The notes beneath the pieces are model-generated. The model saw only the letters and a program-made list of their open reading frames with translations. It was not told the DNA's origin and made no database searches. A stretch of 64,000 nt of DNA from Lytechinus pictus (taxonomy: Eukaryota > Echinodermata > Echinoidea > Temnopleuroida > Toxopneustidae). Below are positions 38,601 to 53,600 of the stretch, in pieces. The stretch spans positions 18,340,001 to 18,404,000 of the forward strand of contig NW_026974140.1 in assembly GCF_037042905.1 (NCBI RefSeq), read 5' to 3'. How positions within the stretch are numbered: position 1 is the stretch's first letter; each line of letters opens with the position of its first letter. Position numbers and translations under genes: made by a program.

Positions 38601-41600
38601 GAAGAATAGCTCTTACTCCCTTGGTAGATGTTTCTATTGTTCTTCCCCCAGATGCCTGAGCCATCCCCTCTCCACTTGCTCTCATTCTTGTATCAGTGTT
38701 CTAATTGAGTATTTACTCTTCTCGTTTGATAGGTTTAATGGAGATTAGACCTGACCTATATGATCTAGATCAATTCTTATTTCACCCCTCTCCCTCTCCC
38801 CCTCTCCAGTTTTGTATTATTTTACCCTGTTTTTGTGCTTATGAAGTCTAAAATCTCCTCCCCCAATCTGTACCCTCCTAAAAGCATCGTTTACCGCTCT
38901 TCTTCATTAATTTTGTATTTCTGTCCGTATTATTCTGCATATGAATTCCCTGCCCTTATCTTTACCTCCTCATATTTTTTTTTCTCCAGTAGGTTGGTAT
39001 TATTGTACCCCATTTTTCTACCAATAATGTAAAAAAAATCCATTTACTCCTCCCCTTCATCAGTTTTGTATCATTCCACACATTTTTTGGCCTATAAGTC
39101 TAAAATTCCCTTCCGTATTTTGTATCCCCCTGCAGTATTACATTAATGTACAGGCGCGTAGCCAGGGGGGGCGGTGGGGGCGGTCGCCCCCCCAAAAACG
39201 TCCCCAAAAAGAAAACAAGAAGGAAAAAAAAGAGAGGAGAAAAGGAAAAGCGAAGGAAGGAAAGGGAAGAAAGGTAGCTTTGTGGGTTTTTCTTTTATCT
39301 TTTTTTTTCTCAAAAAGAAACTCCTTCACTCTTGCTCTAAATTTATATACAAGGACTTTGCTTCCGCGCTGCGCGCGGTTAAATTATATTGCAGTTCCCC
39401 TTTGTTTCCCTCACCACTTCTCTAACTCTGTTTTTCTACCTCAGCTATATGTGTTTCTTGCCAGTTAAAGTTCAAATATATACATTAGGGCATGAAATTA
39501 GAGTAAGGATAGTCCGAAGTATATGAAGTTATCTTTTTTTTAAAATTGGTCGCGCAACTTCTGGTCGGGTCGGCTCCGGGCGGGTAAAATCTTAATATCA
39601 ATTTCTGCCGTCACCTCCATATAGGCAACTTATCCCGCTTTCAGCTCTTTACTAAATAACCATAATTTGGGGCGAATGGGTTCCTAATTTAAAAAAGAGG
39701 AAGGTATAGAATATTCGTGTTGTATTAAATAAAAAGAGTACAATATTTTTTATCAAATTCTACTAAACTTCATGTCATTTCCCTACACATTAATCTCCTG
39801 CCCTGTTTTGCGCCCTAAGTTTGAAATTTTGAATGACACTTAAATTTCTTTATCATTAAAAATGAAGCGCATCAGGATAATTATACATCATCCTGTTTTA
39901 TATAATTTCAATAAATCACAGAAGTTTCAACTCTTTGCGCATTATTTTCCTTGTAATGAATTTCAATAATCTTAGAGGAAAAACAATTGAATTAGATGGG
40001 GGTATTAGAGATATCTGCATTTGACGAAACGTCCGCCCTTTGAAATTTCAGAGTTTCATTGCTCTGCGCGGGGAGGAATATCTTCCTCCCGGCATATATC
40101 CTTCTCCTCTGTTTTGCGAGTTAAAGATATGCACTGTCGCTAAATTGTTGGTAACCAAATCTGATCTTTCCGAAGGAAGTATTCAATATAACTTAGAGAA
40201 TACCCTTTTCTCGGGACCCTTTTCTTTGCAAAAAAAATGACAAAACACTTTAGCTTCCGCGCTTTGCGCGGGGTTAATTTCCTCCATTTAATTTCCTCCA
40301 TTTTATCCCTTTTTTGTGCGTTCACAATCACTTTTGAAAACAAGGTTCAAAATCACAATATAGTCAACTGAATTGGGGCTGATATAGGTACTAGAGACAA
40401 GAGAGACGGCTCCTTTTCATTTTAATTTATGAAACACCGAAAGCTTAGCGCTTCGCGAGGGAGGGGGAAACTCCCCCTCCCTGCACCCACCACCTAGGGA
40501 GCGCGCTTCGCGCACTCTGTAAGTGTTGGCACGCTTCGCGTGCATTTACCACCCCCTCCAAAATGAAATCCTGGCTACGCGGTTGTTAATGTACCCCTCA
40601 ATTCTACCTTAAAGGACAAGTCCACCCCAACAAAAAGTTGATTTGAATAAAAAGAGAAAAATCCAACAAACATAACACTGAAAATTTCATCAAAATCGGA
40701 TGTAAAATAAAAAAGTTATGCCATTTTAAAGTTTTGCTTAATTTCACAAAACAGTTATATGCACATCCTGTTGGGTATGCAAATGAGGAGACTGATACGT
40801 CATCCACTCACTATTTCTTTTGTATTTTATTACATAAAATAGGGAATGTCCTAATTGTCAAGTGAAACAACAATCGATTCCTCCCTGAACATGTGGAATG
40901 AGCATTGTTTAATACTATATGATTCAGTCAAAGGTGGTACTTATTGTCAAATCTATAAAAAAATGAAATATTGTATAATTCAAACAATAAAAAACAAAAG
41001 AAATGTTGAGTGAGGGACATCATCGACTGTCTCATTTGAGTTGTGCATTTCACTGTATTGTGAAAAATAAGCAAAACTTAAAAATGTCATAACTTTCTTA
41101 TTTTACATCCGATTTTGATGAAATTTTCTGCATTTTGCTGGTTTGATTTTTGTCTATTTATTCAAATCAACATTTTTGTGGGTTAGACTTGACCTTAAAA
41201 TTCAACACACCCCCTTCCTCCACCTCCATCTCACCTGCCCCGCTCCTACACCATCTATTCTTTGATCCATTTTGTCTGTTCATGATAAAGCAGCCACCCA
41301 TCTGTCATCAGTGTATTAACTATCATTCATGTTCTAGTTAATCAGGATAAACATTGAAACATGTGTCTACATTCCTTCATGTGTGTTTGGTTTACAAACA
41401 GATTCATTCTCCATCTTCTTTGCCTCAAAACGGCTTGGTTTCAACCCCAATTATTCTGCTTTTAACCCTTAAAGTCTTCTTTACTGCTCCTTGATAATTG
41501 CTGTGCACAGTTAGAGTCCATCTTTTATTTTATTTCAAAGCATTGTTGCAGTTGATAGGTATGCCATCCTCTCTCTCTATATGAAACTAAAAGTCCATCA

Positions 41601-44600
41601 GCTCACACACGATGTGATAAACTATTGACCAAGTTTATTATAAAAAAATGAGGATTATATAAACTTTATTAACCTCACAGGCCTGTGATTGAAATTACTT
41701 GAAAATGAAGATTTTGATTTTATTTTCATTTAATAATCATACATGTACTGTATATGTAACATTATCAATTAACTCTAATACATTTCGTGGGTATTTTCTT
41801 TCACATTTTTTGACATAGTGATGTTAGGATTTCTGTTACTGGGAATTATTTCCTAATGAAAAAATGATAACTTTAGTAGTTGTATCAAAACTTTTCTATG
41901 AATTTTTCTCTCTTTCATCCCAATGCTGTAATTTTGTCAGCAGCTTTTGAGACATAATCTTTGATGCATAAAGAAATTCATACTGTGAATCAGTGAACCC
42001 TTTAATATCTTCACAAGATTATACTGCATTCATGATGTTCCCTTTTCCTCACTGATCATCCATACTCCCACATACATAATCCCATTCAATATCTACAACC
42101 TAGTCTAACTTCACAGACTTTTATGCAACCCACATACTTCGTTTTTGTCAGTTTGGCTCTGTGAAGTCACCTCTTTATTATTACATTACCTACTGTCATC
42201 GTTAAGTTGTGCAGTCTGCCAAGTTTGTTTGTTTGTTTGTTTATTTAACTTTATTTATTTACAGTTAAAATCAAAATAAGATATAATAAATTCCCGCAAT
42301 TAGCATATAGCTGTTTTCAACAAGGCCGTGATTAAATAAAAGAAAGTACAAGAATACAAAAGTTATAAAAAGGAAAACATTCAAATATATCCAAACAAGA
42401 TATATAATGAAAAAAAGTATAATCAAAATGATTTCAAAATCATCAACATAAAGGAAAAATATAGAAACATTAGCAAATGATATTAACATAAAAGGGAGTA
42501 AATCGTATCAACATAAAAGAAAAAAGTAAAACAAGATAATGTTTAATAATAAGAGACAGAAATAAGTGAAATTTTATCAATTTTGTGTAATAATATAGAC
42601 ACTTTATTAAAAAGAATACCTGACAGGGGTGTGTGTATTGAGACTAATAGTCTTGCCACATTGTAAAGTGTGAATCAATGTGAAACTTACATGAAAGCAA
42701 AGCCGTTGATTCAAGGTCATTGCTAGATGGTATGTGCTGACCATGGGATGGGATGTATGGTGTCGTTCATGTCTTTTTTTTCTTTTTCTGTTTTTGTTCT
42801 GAAATCCTGGGTAGTTGGGACCAGCTGTTACTGTTAACATGTCAAACATTTGAGCTATATTAATGCTGTATCAATACCACTAAATGCAGTTGGTATTGTG
42901 ATGGGAAAATATTGGCATTTTGATCATTTTATGTATTTATTTGGTTAATTTAATTTACATTCATCAATCAGACAGTGAAATTAATAACACAAATATTAGA
43001 TGGTATAAACAAAAATATGACAAAATTGATTGTGACAGTTTTGTAATTCCAGTAGAGATAGCGCATGCATACAATACGAAGAAATAGGGAAATCTAGGTT
43101 TAAAAAAACAAAAGCATATATTTCGTAAAATATTCAGTAGAAATAGAGGATGGACTAAGTCTTTGTGTCATGACATTTGTTATCAGTTAACAGTCATTTG
43201 TTAACCATCATTAGAGACGAACTATAATTATATGATCCAAGCTCTTATGATAAAATTGAAAAAAAAATAGCAAAGATCAGAAAATGATTTCAAAATCTGT
43301 AAAAAAAAGTTATCAAGAATAGCTTTAGAAATGAACTATTGAACATGTTACACAAACAATATCTAAATCTTTTCTTTACTTAACCCACATGCCCAGGTTC
43401 AAATTGTTTGATATTTACATTTAAGAATGCTCAACTGAGAAGTGATGAACAAGTTTATATTTGATTTTGTCTGGGAGTATATGTAAAGGAAACCAAAGCT
43501 GAAGGCAAATCTTTGGTAAATGTTAGAATGTCACATACCGTCATGAATGTACCTTTTACCTGTAGGGCTTCGATTAAGGTCAAAAAGTGTTTAAAATCAT
43601 GACATGTGTTTCTCTGCCAAGATGTCACAACAAATATGTATTTTTTGTTTGTTTATTTTTTTATTCAATTTTATATTTTGAGAGTAGAACATTGCTAAGA
43701 ATGATATAAATCCTGGAGAATTATGTACTGTCAATCAAAATCTTTTCTTTATATAATAATTCCTTTGCTCTAATTTCCTCCAAAAGAATAATAGATTCAG
43801 GAATATATTGATTTAAAAAAAAAATAATGATAATAAATGAATGAATGGATGAATGAACAAATAAATAATCAATTGATTGATAAATGGTTGGAATCAATAA
43901 ATGAATAAAAGAATTACATGTAATTAGTGAATGAATGAAAGTGAATAAATACATTACATGATAAGAAAATTATCTTTCAAATAGATGTGGATTGTTCTAA
44001 AAGAAGTGGTCAGTTGATATATTAAATGGTTTCAAGACCAATCAAGGTAACCATAGCAACCAAAGAAAAAGAGAAGGCATTATCGAGGGAACAGCTGTTA
44101 CAATATTTCAGCCAGTCAAATACATGTACAATTTATTAAATTACTTTTTCTATGATTTCACTTCCCACATCTTGTACATGAGTGTCTAGGGTGGTAGAAT
44201 GAATGGTGTAAATGTCATCCCTTGTATCTCTAGTAGAACAAGTATGTCCTTGGTGAAACAGTGATGGGAATTCACAGATACTGGTATTGTTGCTTGGGCA
44301 ACCAAACCTTGTATCATAGATTGAAGGTTTGATGTTGGAACAAGAGTGAAAAAAAATGGCACACATAATCATTCCTATATTATGAGGTATAGGCAATGTC
44401 TTGAAATACATAATTTTGATTTTGACTGGGCATTTCTCAATGAATTATCATCTAGTTATTGAAACAAAGAATGGACCCCCCAAAAAAAAAAAAAGCAAAA
44501 AAAAAACCCCAAACAAACAAAAAATAAAACATATCAAGTAAAAAAAAAAAAAGAAGATATTTTTAACTTACATTTCTCTGGTATGAGGGGATTCCAAAGA

Positions 44601-47600
44601 TGTTGCACAGTAATGCACGTTTCTGTTAAAAATACTAATTAAATATAGATTTGATATCAAAATTGCTTGCAATAATTACTTTTTGTAGTAAAATTTGAAA
44701 TTCCTAGATTTCTTATCCAAAATCATGTAGACTATAATGTAAAAAAAATGCGCTTCTGAAGGAGGCAAACTTTAATAATTTAAAACAGAAATAATGATGA
44801 AAGTATATTGAGTAGTGATGCCCTTGTGTTGTTTGAAAGCACTTACATTTTAAGTGATGGATGGGATGATATAGGGGTCTAGATCAAAGAATGAGTGAAT
44901 CACTGAAATTGGGTTAAATGGAAAGGATTGTATGGTTGCTATGTAACTATTATGTTGCCAAGGACATCAACCATTAACATCAACCAGCAACCATTGGTCA
45001 TTTAAAAGCAATATGGAATACGACGAAGACATGCCATAATGTTATAAACTCAAGAACATACTCTCTTTCTATTCCTCTATAGAAAAAGTTAGAAGTGGCC
45101 AGAAATATTGAGGTAGAATAATTTACTTTGATAAGGTCTATTTGCATCTACAGGGTAGCTATTAAAAGTTAGAAAGGCATAACATATGAAACCAGTCTTG
45201 ATCAGTGGACCTACAAATACCAAACATTTGTTATACCAAACACCATTTGTTTCACATGCAAATTTATTTTAACCTTCAATTGTTACATGTAGACCAGCTT
45301 TCATAAGGTGGTTTCAAACCGCCTCGATCACAAGAATCCCCGTTAAATTACGAGAACATTTTTAGGCTAAAAAATACCCATTAATTATTCCTGCATTCAG
45401 ACCGCCCCGAAACATACACTTCGGGATAAATTCCTGAAGTTAGGAGCATGCGCAGTATGGTCTAATAAGCAGGCAAGGCGCGAGATTCAAAACTACTAGC
45501 CCAGCAGCCACCCACGGCGCCGCACCCAACGACACGCTGGGCTAAAAGTTCCCGTAATTTGCTTTCACATCGCCAAAATACCTGCGACCTTGGAAAAATC
45601 CCCGCGAAAGTTCTTGTAATTTCGCCAAGTACCTACTATTTAGCGGGTATTTTCTTTCGGGGAAATTACGCGTAGTTTGCTTTCACATTACCAAAATACC
45701 TGGTATTTTCTGATCGGGGTAAATTTCCCGATCAGAGAATACCTGGAACTGACGAACTTCGAGGCGGTCTGAAACCACCTATAGATACAGGTACGTGTCT
45801 TAAAATTGATTTAATTGACCATCTTTTATGATGATATTTAAAATAGAGTGATATTGAAAATGAATATTTATTTATATATATATATTTAGAAAAAAAGAAC
45901 ACATTCTTGTGAAGAAAGACCTAAAGGCTTTAGGCGTTGCAGCACTATCCCGACTTTGCTCAATCTCGAGATTTTAGCCCGATCGGCCCTCTTCACGATT
46001 AATCTCGAGATTCAAGAAACCCCGTCTCCACCATCGCAAGAAGAGCGATTCCTGCTCGAGCGAGGCATCGATGCATTATGGTCTGACGCCGTGAATAAAT
46101 AATCCAGAGTGTGTCTGCACCTACAAATTAGCGCGATAATTCGTAAAATAGCGCGCTATTTTGCAAATAATCCCAAGTTGACTTGGGATTGCAATCTCGA
46201 GATTAATCCTACGATCTAGCGCAATAATTGCGTCTCCATTGCAAATAATCTTGAGATTTTTCAGATCGGGATAATTTGTCAGATCAGAAATAGCGCGCTA
46301 ATTTGAAAACTCGGGATGGTGCAGACGGCCCTTTTGAAAGTAATTTGTACTATTCTGAAGAAAAGCATGATGTCAGTGTAGTCCAAGGTCATGGATTGCT
46401 CAGGGGGTATATAGAATGAATGTCATGGGTACATTACTCTTGTTTAGTCCCCAGGCTGGGATAGAAATGTGATCTGATTGCAAAATGATGAGACCGTCTG
46501 CCCTTCTTTTTACAGCATACATTTAAGATCCACATCTCGTATGTCAAGTCTTCAATCTTCTGTCTGCCAGCATTTATGAAGAGAATAGTCATGTCTCCCA
46601 TTTAAATGAGCCTAGAATTCTTTGCAGCTTTCTACTTCTTTAGCTATTTGCATCTTTTAAAAAATAATCAGAATTGGTTAGATTAAGTAATATTATTATT
46701 GACATTGAATGGAGAAATGTTAGTGCTAGGATATGGATCAACAGTGCTTTGTATACAAGAGAGTCTCGAGTCCGCAGCAATCACATAATTTCAAGCAGCA
46801 AGAAATTTATTCTGTGCCGCACATTACCCAGGTGTAGAAAATAGATACCTGGTGGGAATATTCATTCTGTGACATAATTCTGGGCTGGTATCAACCAGAT
46901 TGACATTTCTCAGAGTGGTTATGAGTACCTTATTTTAAAGTGGCAGATTTATAATTATTATTTAAGTAATACCTTGACAGATCTTCCCTAAGATGGCTCT
47001 AAAGAGTTAAGAAAAAAAATTATCTTCCTTTCCACAATGGTATTTCTGAGTGGAACGTTTCATTACTTACCATTGATCTTCCCGAGTTTCAATTTCTTGA
47101 ATAGAATTAGTTCAAATTTTGGCATACTTGGAGAACTGTAATGCTGCCATGCCTTTAAGTTTGAACAGTCTTATTTGATTTAAAGGTAATCAGGTTGTTT
47201 AAAATGAGCTTCCTCATGTGCACATATACACACACTAACTCTTGTCCCACAGGAAAAGAAGTGTAGGTGAAACAGGCAGAAATCTGTCTCTGTCAAGTTA
47301 AGTTTCTGGATGGAGACCCCCAACCAATATTGATTCTTGGCCAACACCAACGCAGGACCGTCTCTTCTCCAAGAATAAATTTAGATTCCTCAAGGAAGGG
47401 AAGGGTTAAATAAGGATATATTCCTAGTAGTTAAGTTCAAAAGGTTATTTGGCTTGCCTTGTGTTGTCTCTATCGATTGGGGTTTTGCTGGGGGACTTCC
47501 ACAGATTGCAGGCTATCCTAAGTCGCCTCTTTAAATTTGTGGCTTGTGTTCACATTTCTATAAACATAAAACATATAATTTAGTATGATGATATTACAGA

Positions 47601-50600
47601 TTTACATAAATTGTCATGATCATATGAAAAGTGTGGTGCATCTTGAAATGCTTGTACTGTTTTAACTATTAAATATTGTAATAAAGAATTGATATTATAT
47701 CTTTTACTAAGAAAGCAAAATCAATAATAGTGCAAAAATACTGAAATATATCTATGAAATTGCCTGTTCTTAGTAAATTTTGCTACCTAGGAAGACAGAA
47801 GATATCTGGGCAAATGAAATTCTCTGTCGGTTACCTTTTGTTTGAAATGTCACCAACGTAATAAGAAACCAAAAGTTGTCTTCTGAATTTTCACATGCAT
47901 GAAGCAACATGGAGGATATAGAATACTTTAGGCAAGAACTCCTCAAATATTGATATGACATCACTATCTAGTTTCAAATAAATCAATATAATTCTCTTTT
48001 TGATGCTGCCAGGGATCTTAATTTGAAAGTCAAATTCACGATAATACTGTCCAAATGACAGTATGGAGGGGATGTGCTGGGATATTTTTCACTCTTTTGC
48101 CAGAAATAGTCTTGTTTTTCTTTTCTTTACTCCTTAAAAAAATAATTTTGGGATATTATTTTGTTTTTGGTTTGATTATTGGCTTGTCAAGAGAAGGATG
48201 AAAACATGGATCATGAATTAGAAATCAAACATTGTAGGTTAATAAAAGTACTTGATTTGTGTAATTCTAAGTGACAAAACAAATATCACTTTAAACATCA
48301 AGTATGACATTTAAATTGATTGAATTTTTGTCAACTTACAGTACAAAGATATTGCATAGAAGTATTTAAAAGATGGATAAATGATCGGAATGAAAAGAGA
48401 CCACCCTTAAACATACAAACTCATAGAATAGAATTTACAGTATGTTTAGTAGATTGGGAATATTTTTCTTGATATGAATTTATTGTAATTGAAATGCGCT
48501 CAGGAAACGCCTTGTAATGTGAAGGGTATCCTATAGAAATGTCCCATAATGTCTTATTTTTTTTCAAATCAATATTCTTATAGTTTTTTGTCATGCAATG
48601 GATTTTGGAAGGTGCAAGAAGATCAATATTTTCACAAGAATATCCCTTTTCAAGGATCTTGATCTAGATTGTCTAAGACTGCTCTCCATTTCTATCTGTG
48701 TCCTGAATATAAGGATTATTCAGTCTAGCTGAAACTTGGGCCTCAAGTAATGGAGAACTGTGGTTGGCTTAATTCAATTTGAAATTGATCCAGCTCTATT
48801 TGAGATTGAATTTAATTGATCATAACACTTAATAAGGTTTATCTTTAAATACTTGCATAAAGCTACAGCATTTTTTTGTTATTGCATTTTTGGAGGAGGG
48901 GGGGGGGTAGTTTCTTTTTTAAGTGACCAGATCATGAATTCCTTTTCCTATTCTTTAAGAATCTAAATTGCAATCAAGAGAATATATGCACTTAACTTTA
49001 AACATAATTTTTAATTGTGAAATTCAATTATTGACAAAGCGACATTGATCTTGTTATTGATTAATATTAAGATTCAATCGTGACATTATTTCATCTTGGC
49101 AAGTCATACTAATATCTTCCTTATCTGATTCACTTATCAACAGTAGATGATTTGAAGATAATCATAACCTGAACTCTACTTGGAGGAAAACAATTAGGCC
49201 TAGGTAATTGAAGAAGGGTATCTCATCAAATGGATTTAGAACTGCAGTGAGAATGCAATGGGGATGGACAATTGAAATATTTTTCACTATCAAATTCCTT
49301 TTGTCTATCTGCAAGAGCGGATGAAATAGCTTTTTGGTTTGCCATTGAAGGCTACCATAATCTCCAGTATGACTTCTGTTTGTTGTAATCCTGTCCATCT
49401 TTCATCTCTCTCCCACATGCTTGATCAGAATGTAGCTCCTCATAACACCATGACAGTCAAAACATATGTCGCCCCTCCCCCCTCTCGGCAGTTTGCCCCC
49501 CTTTTCATCCCCGTCTCGCCCCCATCATGTCCCTCCTTGAACCCTCCCACTTATCCCAGGAGGACAGAAATAGTCATCGCAGGTAATCGCCTGCCACTTC
49601 AATTTCTAACTTTGTCCCTTCTACTGTCTGCCGTGCAGCCGTTAGACGCTTCCTACAGTCCCCCCAATCCTGGACCATCCTTCTTTAGGGATACTCAAAC
49701 CTACTTCATCAGGTGAATACCAGCGAATTCCCAAAACTTGTTCAAGCCGCAAATACAGGCCAATTTAGTTTTCACTTGCCTGAAAGAGATAAAGAATTAG
49801 TTTTAACAAGAATTAAGCCTACAAATAGCCATGGGCCTACTTTGCTTTCAAGATGCAACGCAATAGAACCGAGGTCCTATTCCATGCTCTGCTGTTCAGG
49901 CACGAGGCCTGATTTGAACACTCCAATTTTTTCAAAGTAAACGTTCCAGCCTCTCAACCTACCTACCTGACTCGCATCAAGAGTTGCTTTTGCAACATGA
50001 CTCTTCCTGCAACCTTAAAGAAATCCCTTTATTAAGGCTAATAATTTTGAAAAGTACTTAGGCCTAACACATTTCATTTTTTGCGGGAGTGTTAGACATA
50101 CTTTGCTTTCACTATGGCAAAGGCCGGGCCTGGTATTTTCTAATTGGGGTACTTTTGCCCCGTACACGATGTCTGGCCTCCTCAATTTTTTTTAGCTCAT
50201 TGCAAAAAAAAGAAGGTTATTTTCACGATCAGGAAAGTGTGAAAGCCCCCATGGTTAGATACCATTGATGATATAGGAAGGAAAGATAGCAGTAAGATAT
50301 AAATCAGGTGTTTTATCTTCATGAGTTCCTGTCCTGATTCACTTGCTCAATGATTCCTCCTCTCAATGAGGAAAGACTACCGGTCTTCATATCCTGTGAC
50401 TGTCTTCCTTTCCTAGGTGCTTTATGTAGGCTCTGTTGACAGTCTGTGCAATGGGAATCAATATTTCTTCTCATCTAACCTTTGGTTAAATACATAACCT
50501 AACAGTCACACCAAGAAACTGACTCCAAACGAATGATATGTCACTGAAAATCTGTGAGCACATATAGTTGAAGCCTTGGCATAGCAATGAAAATCAAGAT

Positions 50601-53600
50601 CCGCCCTGAACACTTAATAAGGTGGATATGTTTTCAATTTGAATAACCAATATTACTGGTATTATCATAATTCAAAATAATGTCCTAGCTGTGATTGGTC
50701 TGGTGACAGATTTGTTGGTTATAGCAAAATATATGAAGTGTGAATTATAAGATATAAGGAAATCAATATTCTACAAATTTCTATTTTGATTTTGAGGTTG
50801 TATAAACTATAACCTGTTTTAAAATCTGGAGGCCCTATCCCTAAAACCATTCACAAAAAAATGAAAAAACAATTCTAAAAAAAAATCTGCATTTATTAGG
50901 TCAAATGTCACAGATTTAAATTGCAAGTAGGTAATATAATTTACCAAAGGGTAATCTCTGGTTAATGGTAATTATCATTCTGTAGCCCACCTCCAAGTTG
51001 TTTTCCAGGTAATCCAAGAAAGAATTTAGGTTTTGAAGTCTCAGGTGTGTAACTTCCAAACCAATCTTGTTCTTGTTACATGGCCATCATCACCACCATC
51101 ATTACCTCTACCACCACCATCATCACCACCATCATTACCTCTACCACCACCATCATCACCACCATCATCACCACCATCATTACCTCTACCACCACCATCA
51201 TCACCACCATCATCACCACCATCATTACCTCTACCACCACCATCATCACCACCATCATTACCTCTACCACCACCATCATCACCACCATCATCACCACCAT
51301 CATTACCTCTACCACCACCATCATTACCACCATCATTACCTCTACCACCACCATCATCACCACCATCATCACCACCATCATTACCTCTACCACCACCATC
51401 ATCACCACCATCATTACCTCTACCACCACCATCATCACCACCATCATCACCACCATCATTACCTCTACCACCACCATCATTACCACCATCATTACCTCTA
51501 CCACCACCATCATCACCACCATCATCACCACCATCATTACCTCTACCACCACCATCATTACCACCATCATTACCTCTACCACCACCATCATCACCACCAT
51601 CACCACCACCATCATTACCTCTACCACCACCATCATCACCACCATCATTACCTCTACCACCACCATCATCACCACCATCATCACCACCATCATTACCTCT
51701 ACCACCACCATCATCACCACCATCATTACCTCTACCACCACCATCATTACCTCTACCACCACCATCATCACCACCATCATTACCTCTACCACCACCATCA
51801 TCATCACCACCATCATTACCTCTACCACCACCATCATCACCATCATCACCACCATTATCCATGCCCTAATTATTACCCAATCATCCATGATAAGAGGTGC
51901 TTTGGGTGGTACCTGGATTTGCCCTCGGGGTCAAAGTTCAAACTTTGTATTTAGCTCTATATACCTCATCCATGCCAGTTAGCAAATGGTTGTCATCTGT
52001 TCAAGCAATAGGGTTGTCTGGTTATTTCAGGTTTCAATTCATGGAAGCCAAGATTTTGTGATGAAAAAATCACTCTATTATTAATGTCACGCTCCCTGTC
52101 TCCTGCATCCAGCTTGAGTAACACTGACCCATTAAACATGCATCTCATTAACATTCATGCTATCATCAAATCACATGAATTCTGCTTTCACTTTGGAGAG
52201 TACCTTCATACACACTATGAATCTAGTTTCTTAAAGCATGGAGGTAGAAAGACATTACATGCATTGTGGTCATTGGTGTCTTCCTTCTCTTTCCTTCTCT
52301 ATCCTCATATCTCCATCTATCTTATCTTCCCTCTTTATATCCCGTTTCTAATATCCTGCCCTTTCCCAACTCTAATATTTTTGATATAATCATGTCATCA
52401 CTAGGGCTGCGTTTATGCGACCTCAAGCCAGAATTATGATTTGAATCATGATTCAAAACTCAAACATGAATCACAATACCACAGAATCAGCGTTCAGACG
52501 ACCTTCATTTTAAAGCTGTTTTTCCTCGGATTCGGACCGATCCAGTGCGCATCACAGTGCGCAGTTTGACAGAGGAAGTTTGGTCAACTTTTTTCGCACA
52601 TGTTTTGGCTCTCGAAAAATCAATCCTGTACCTTCCGAATTCAGTCTATTATACCACAATTTGTTTACGTATTATTCTTCTTGTCGGTTTATCGAAAATT
52701 GTGTTCGGATGTAAATTTTAGCGTAGATCCAATTTCATATTGACACTTGTTAACTCAACAACAATTGATATCATTGTCTGTTCAGTTAGTTCATTTACTA
52801 GTTCACTTGAAGTTGAAGACATGACCAAAAAAAAAGATGGAAAGAAGTGGACGATGCGATGCCCAACACAGAATGCATGCATATCATATTATGTATAAAT
52901 ACACTGAGCATAGCGCGTCTTGAGCTTGGCAAGAGTCAAACCTATAGTAGCCCGACACAATGACGTCATAGAATTATGATTGTAATCACGATATCGTTTA
53001 TTCGAACATTTTCGTACGTGATTCTGCAGAAACGTCTTTCCAAACGCCCCTTTTTTCGTGTTTCATGTTTGTGATTCTAATCATGATTATATTCAATTAC
53101 GACTAAACGCAATCGTGATTCTGCAGAATCATGATTTGAATCATTATTCAGATCATGATTCTAGGGTAAAAAAGTGGCGGATAAACGCACCCTAAGTCAG
53201 TAAAATGCTGCTTTGATTTACAAGTAGCATTTGCCTCCCTATTTCTTATCCTCTTTCTTCTTCTTTATCATTCCTCAGTCTCTTTTTTTCAGTCTGTTTA
53301 TCCTCTTCTTATATAAACCTGACCCTCACTTTTCATAGATCCATATCATGTCACATACAAAACACATGACTTCTGATATCAGATTTCAATGTTATCTTTC
53401 ATTGGCAAAAAACAATTCTTTCCTCTTTTCTCCTCTTATCTTCATCGCCCCCCCCCCTCCTCCCATCTCTTCTTCCTTCTTATCATCCAAACACCGCTCC
53501 ATCAAACACCACACACTCATTACTATTCATGTCATCGACATGTCTGGCACATGACTTCTACTTTCACTTTACTCTCTAGTCCCTTATGTTCATTGCTGAG

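Noticed and set aside
49339..49940. Two adjoining + strand open frames of 125 and 75 codons
   Set aside because: Proline/serine-rich, low-information translations with no family resemblance, and no plausible splice structure was found.
51033..51982. Open frames of 270-300 codons (His/Tyr, Pro/Ser, Thr/Ile, Asp/Gly, Val/Met) on both strands
   Set aside because: They exist only because the minisatellite unit is divisible by three; several frames are open at once and flanking sequence has no coding character.
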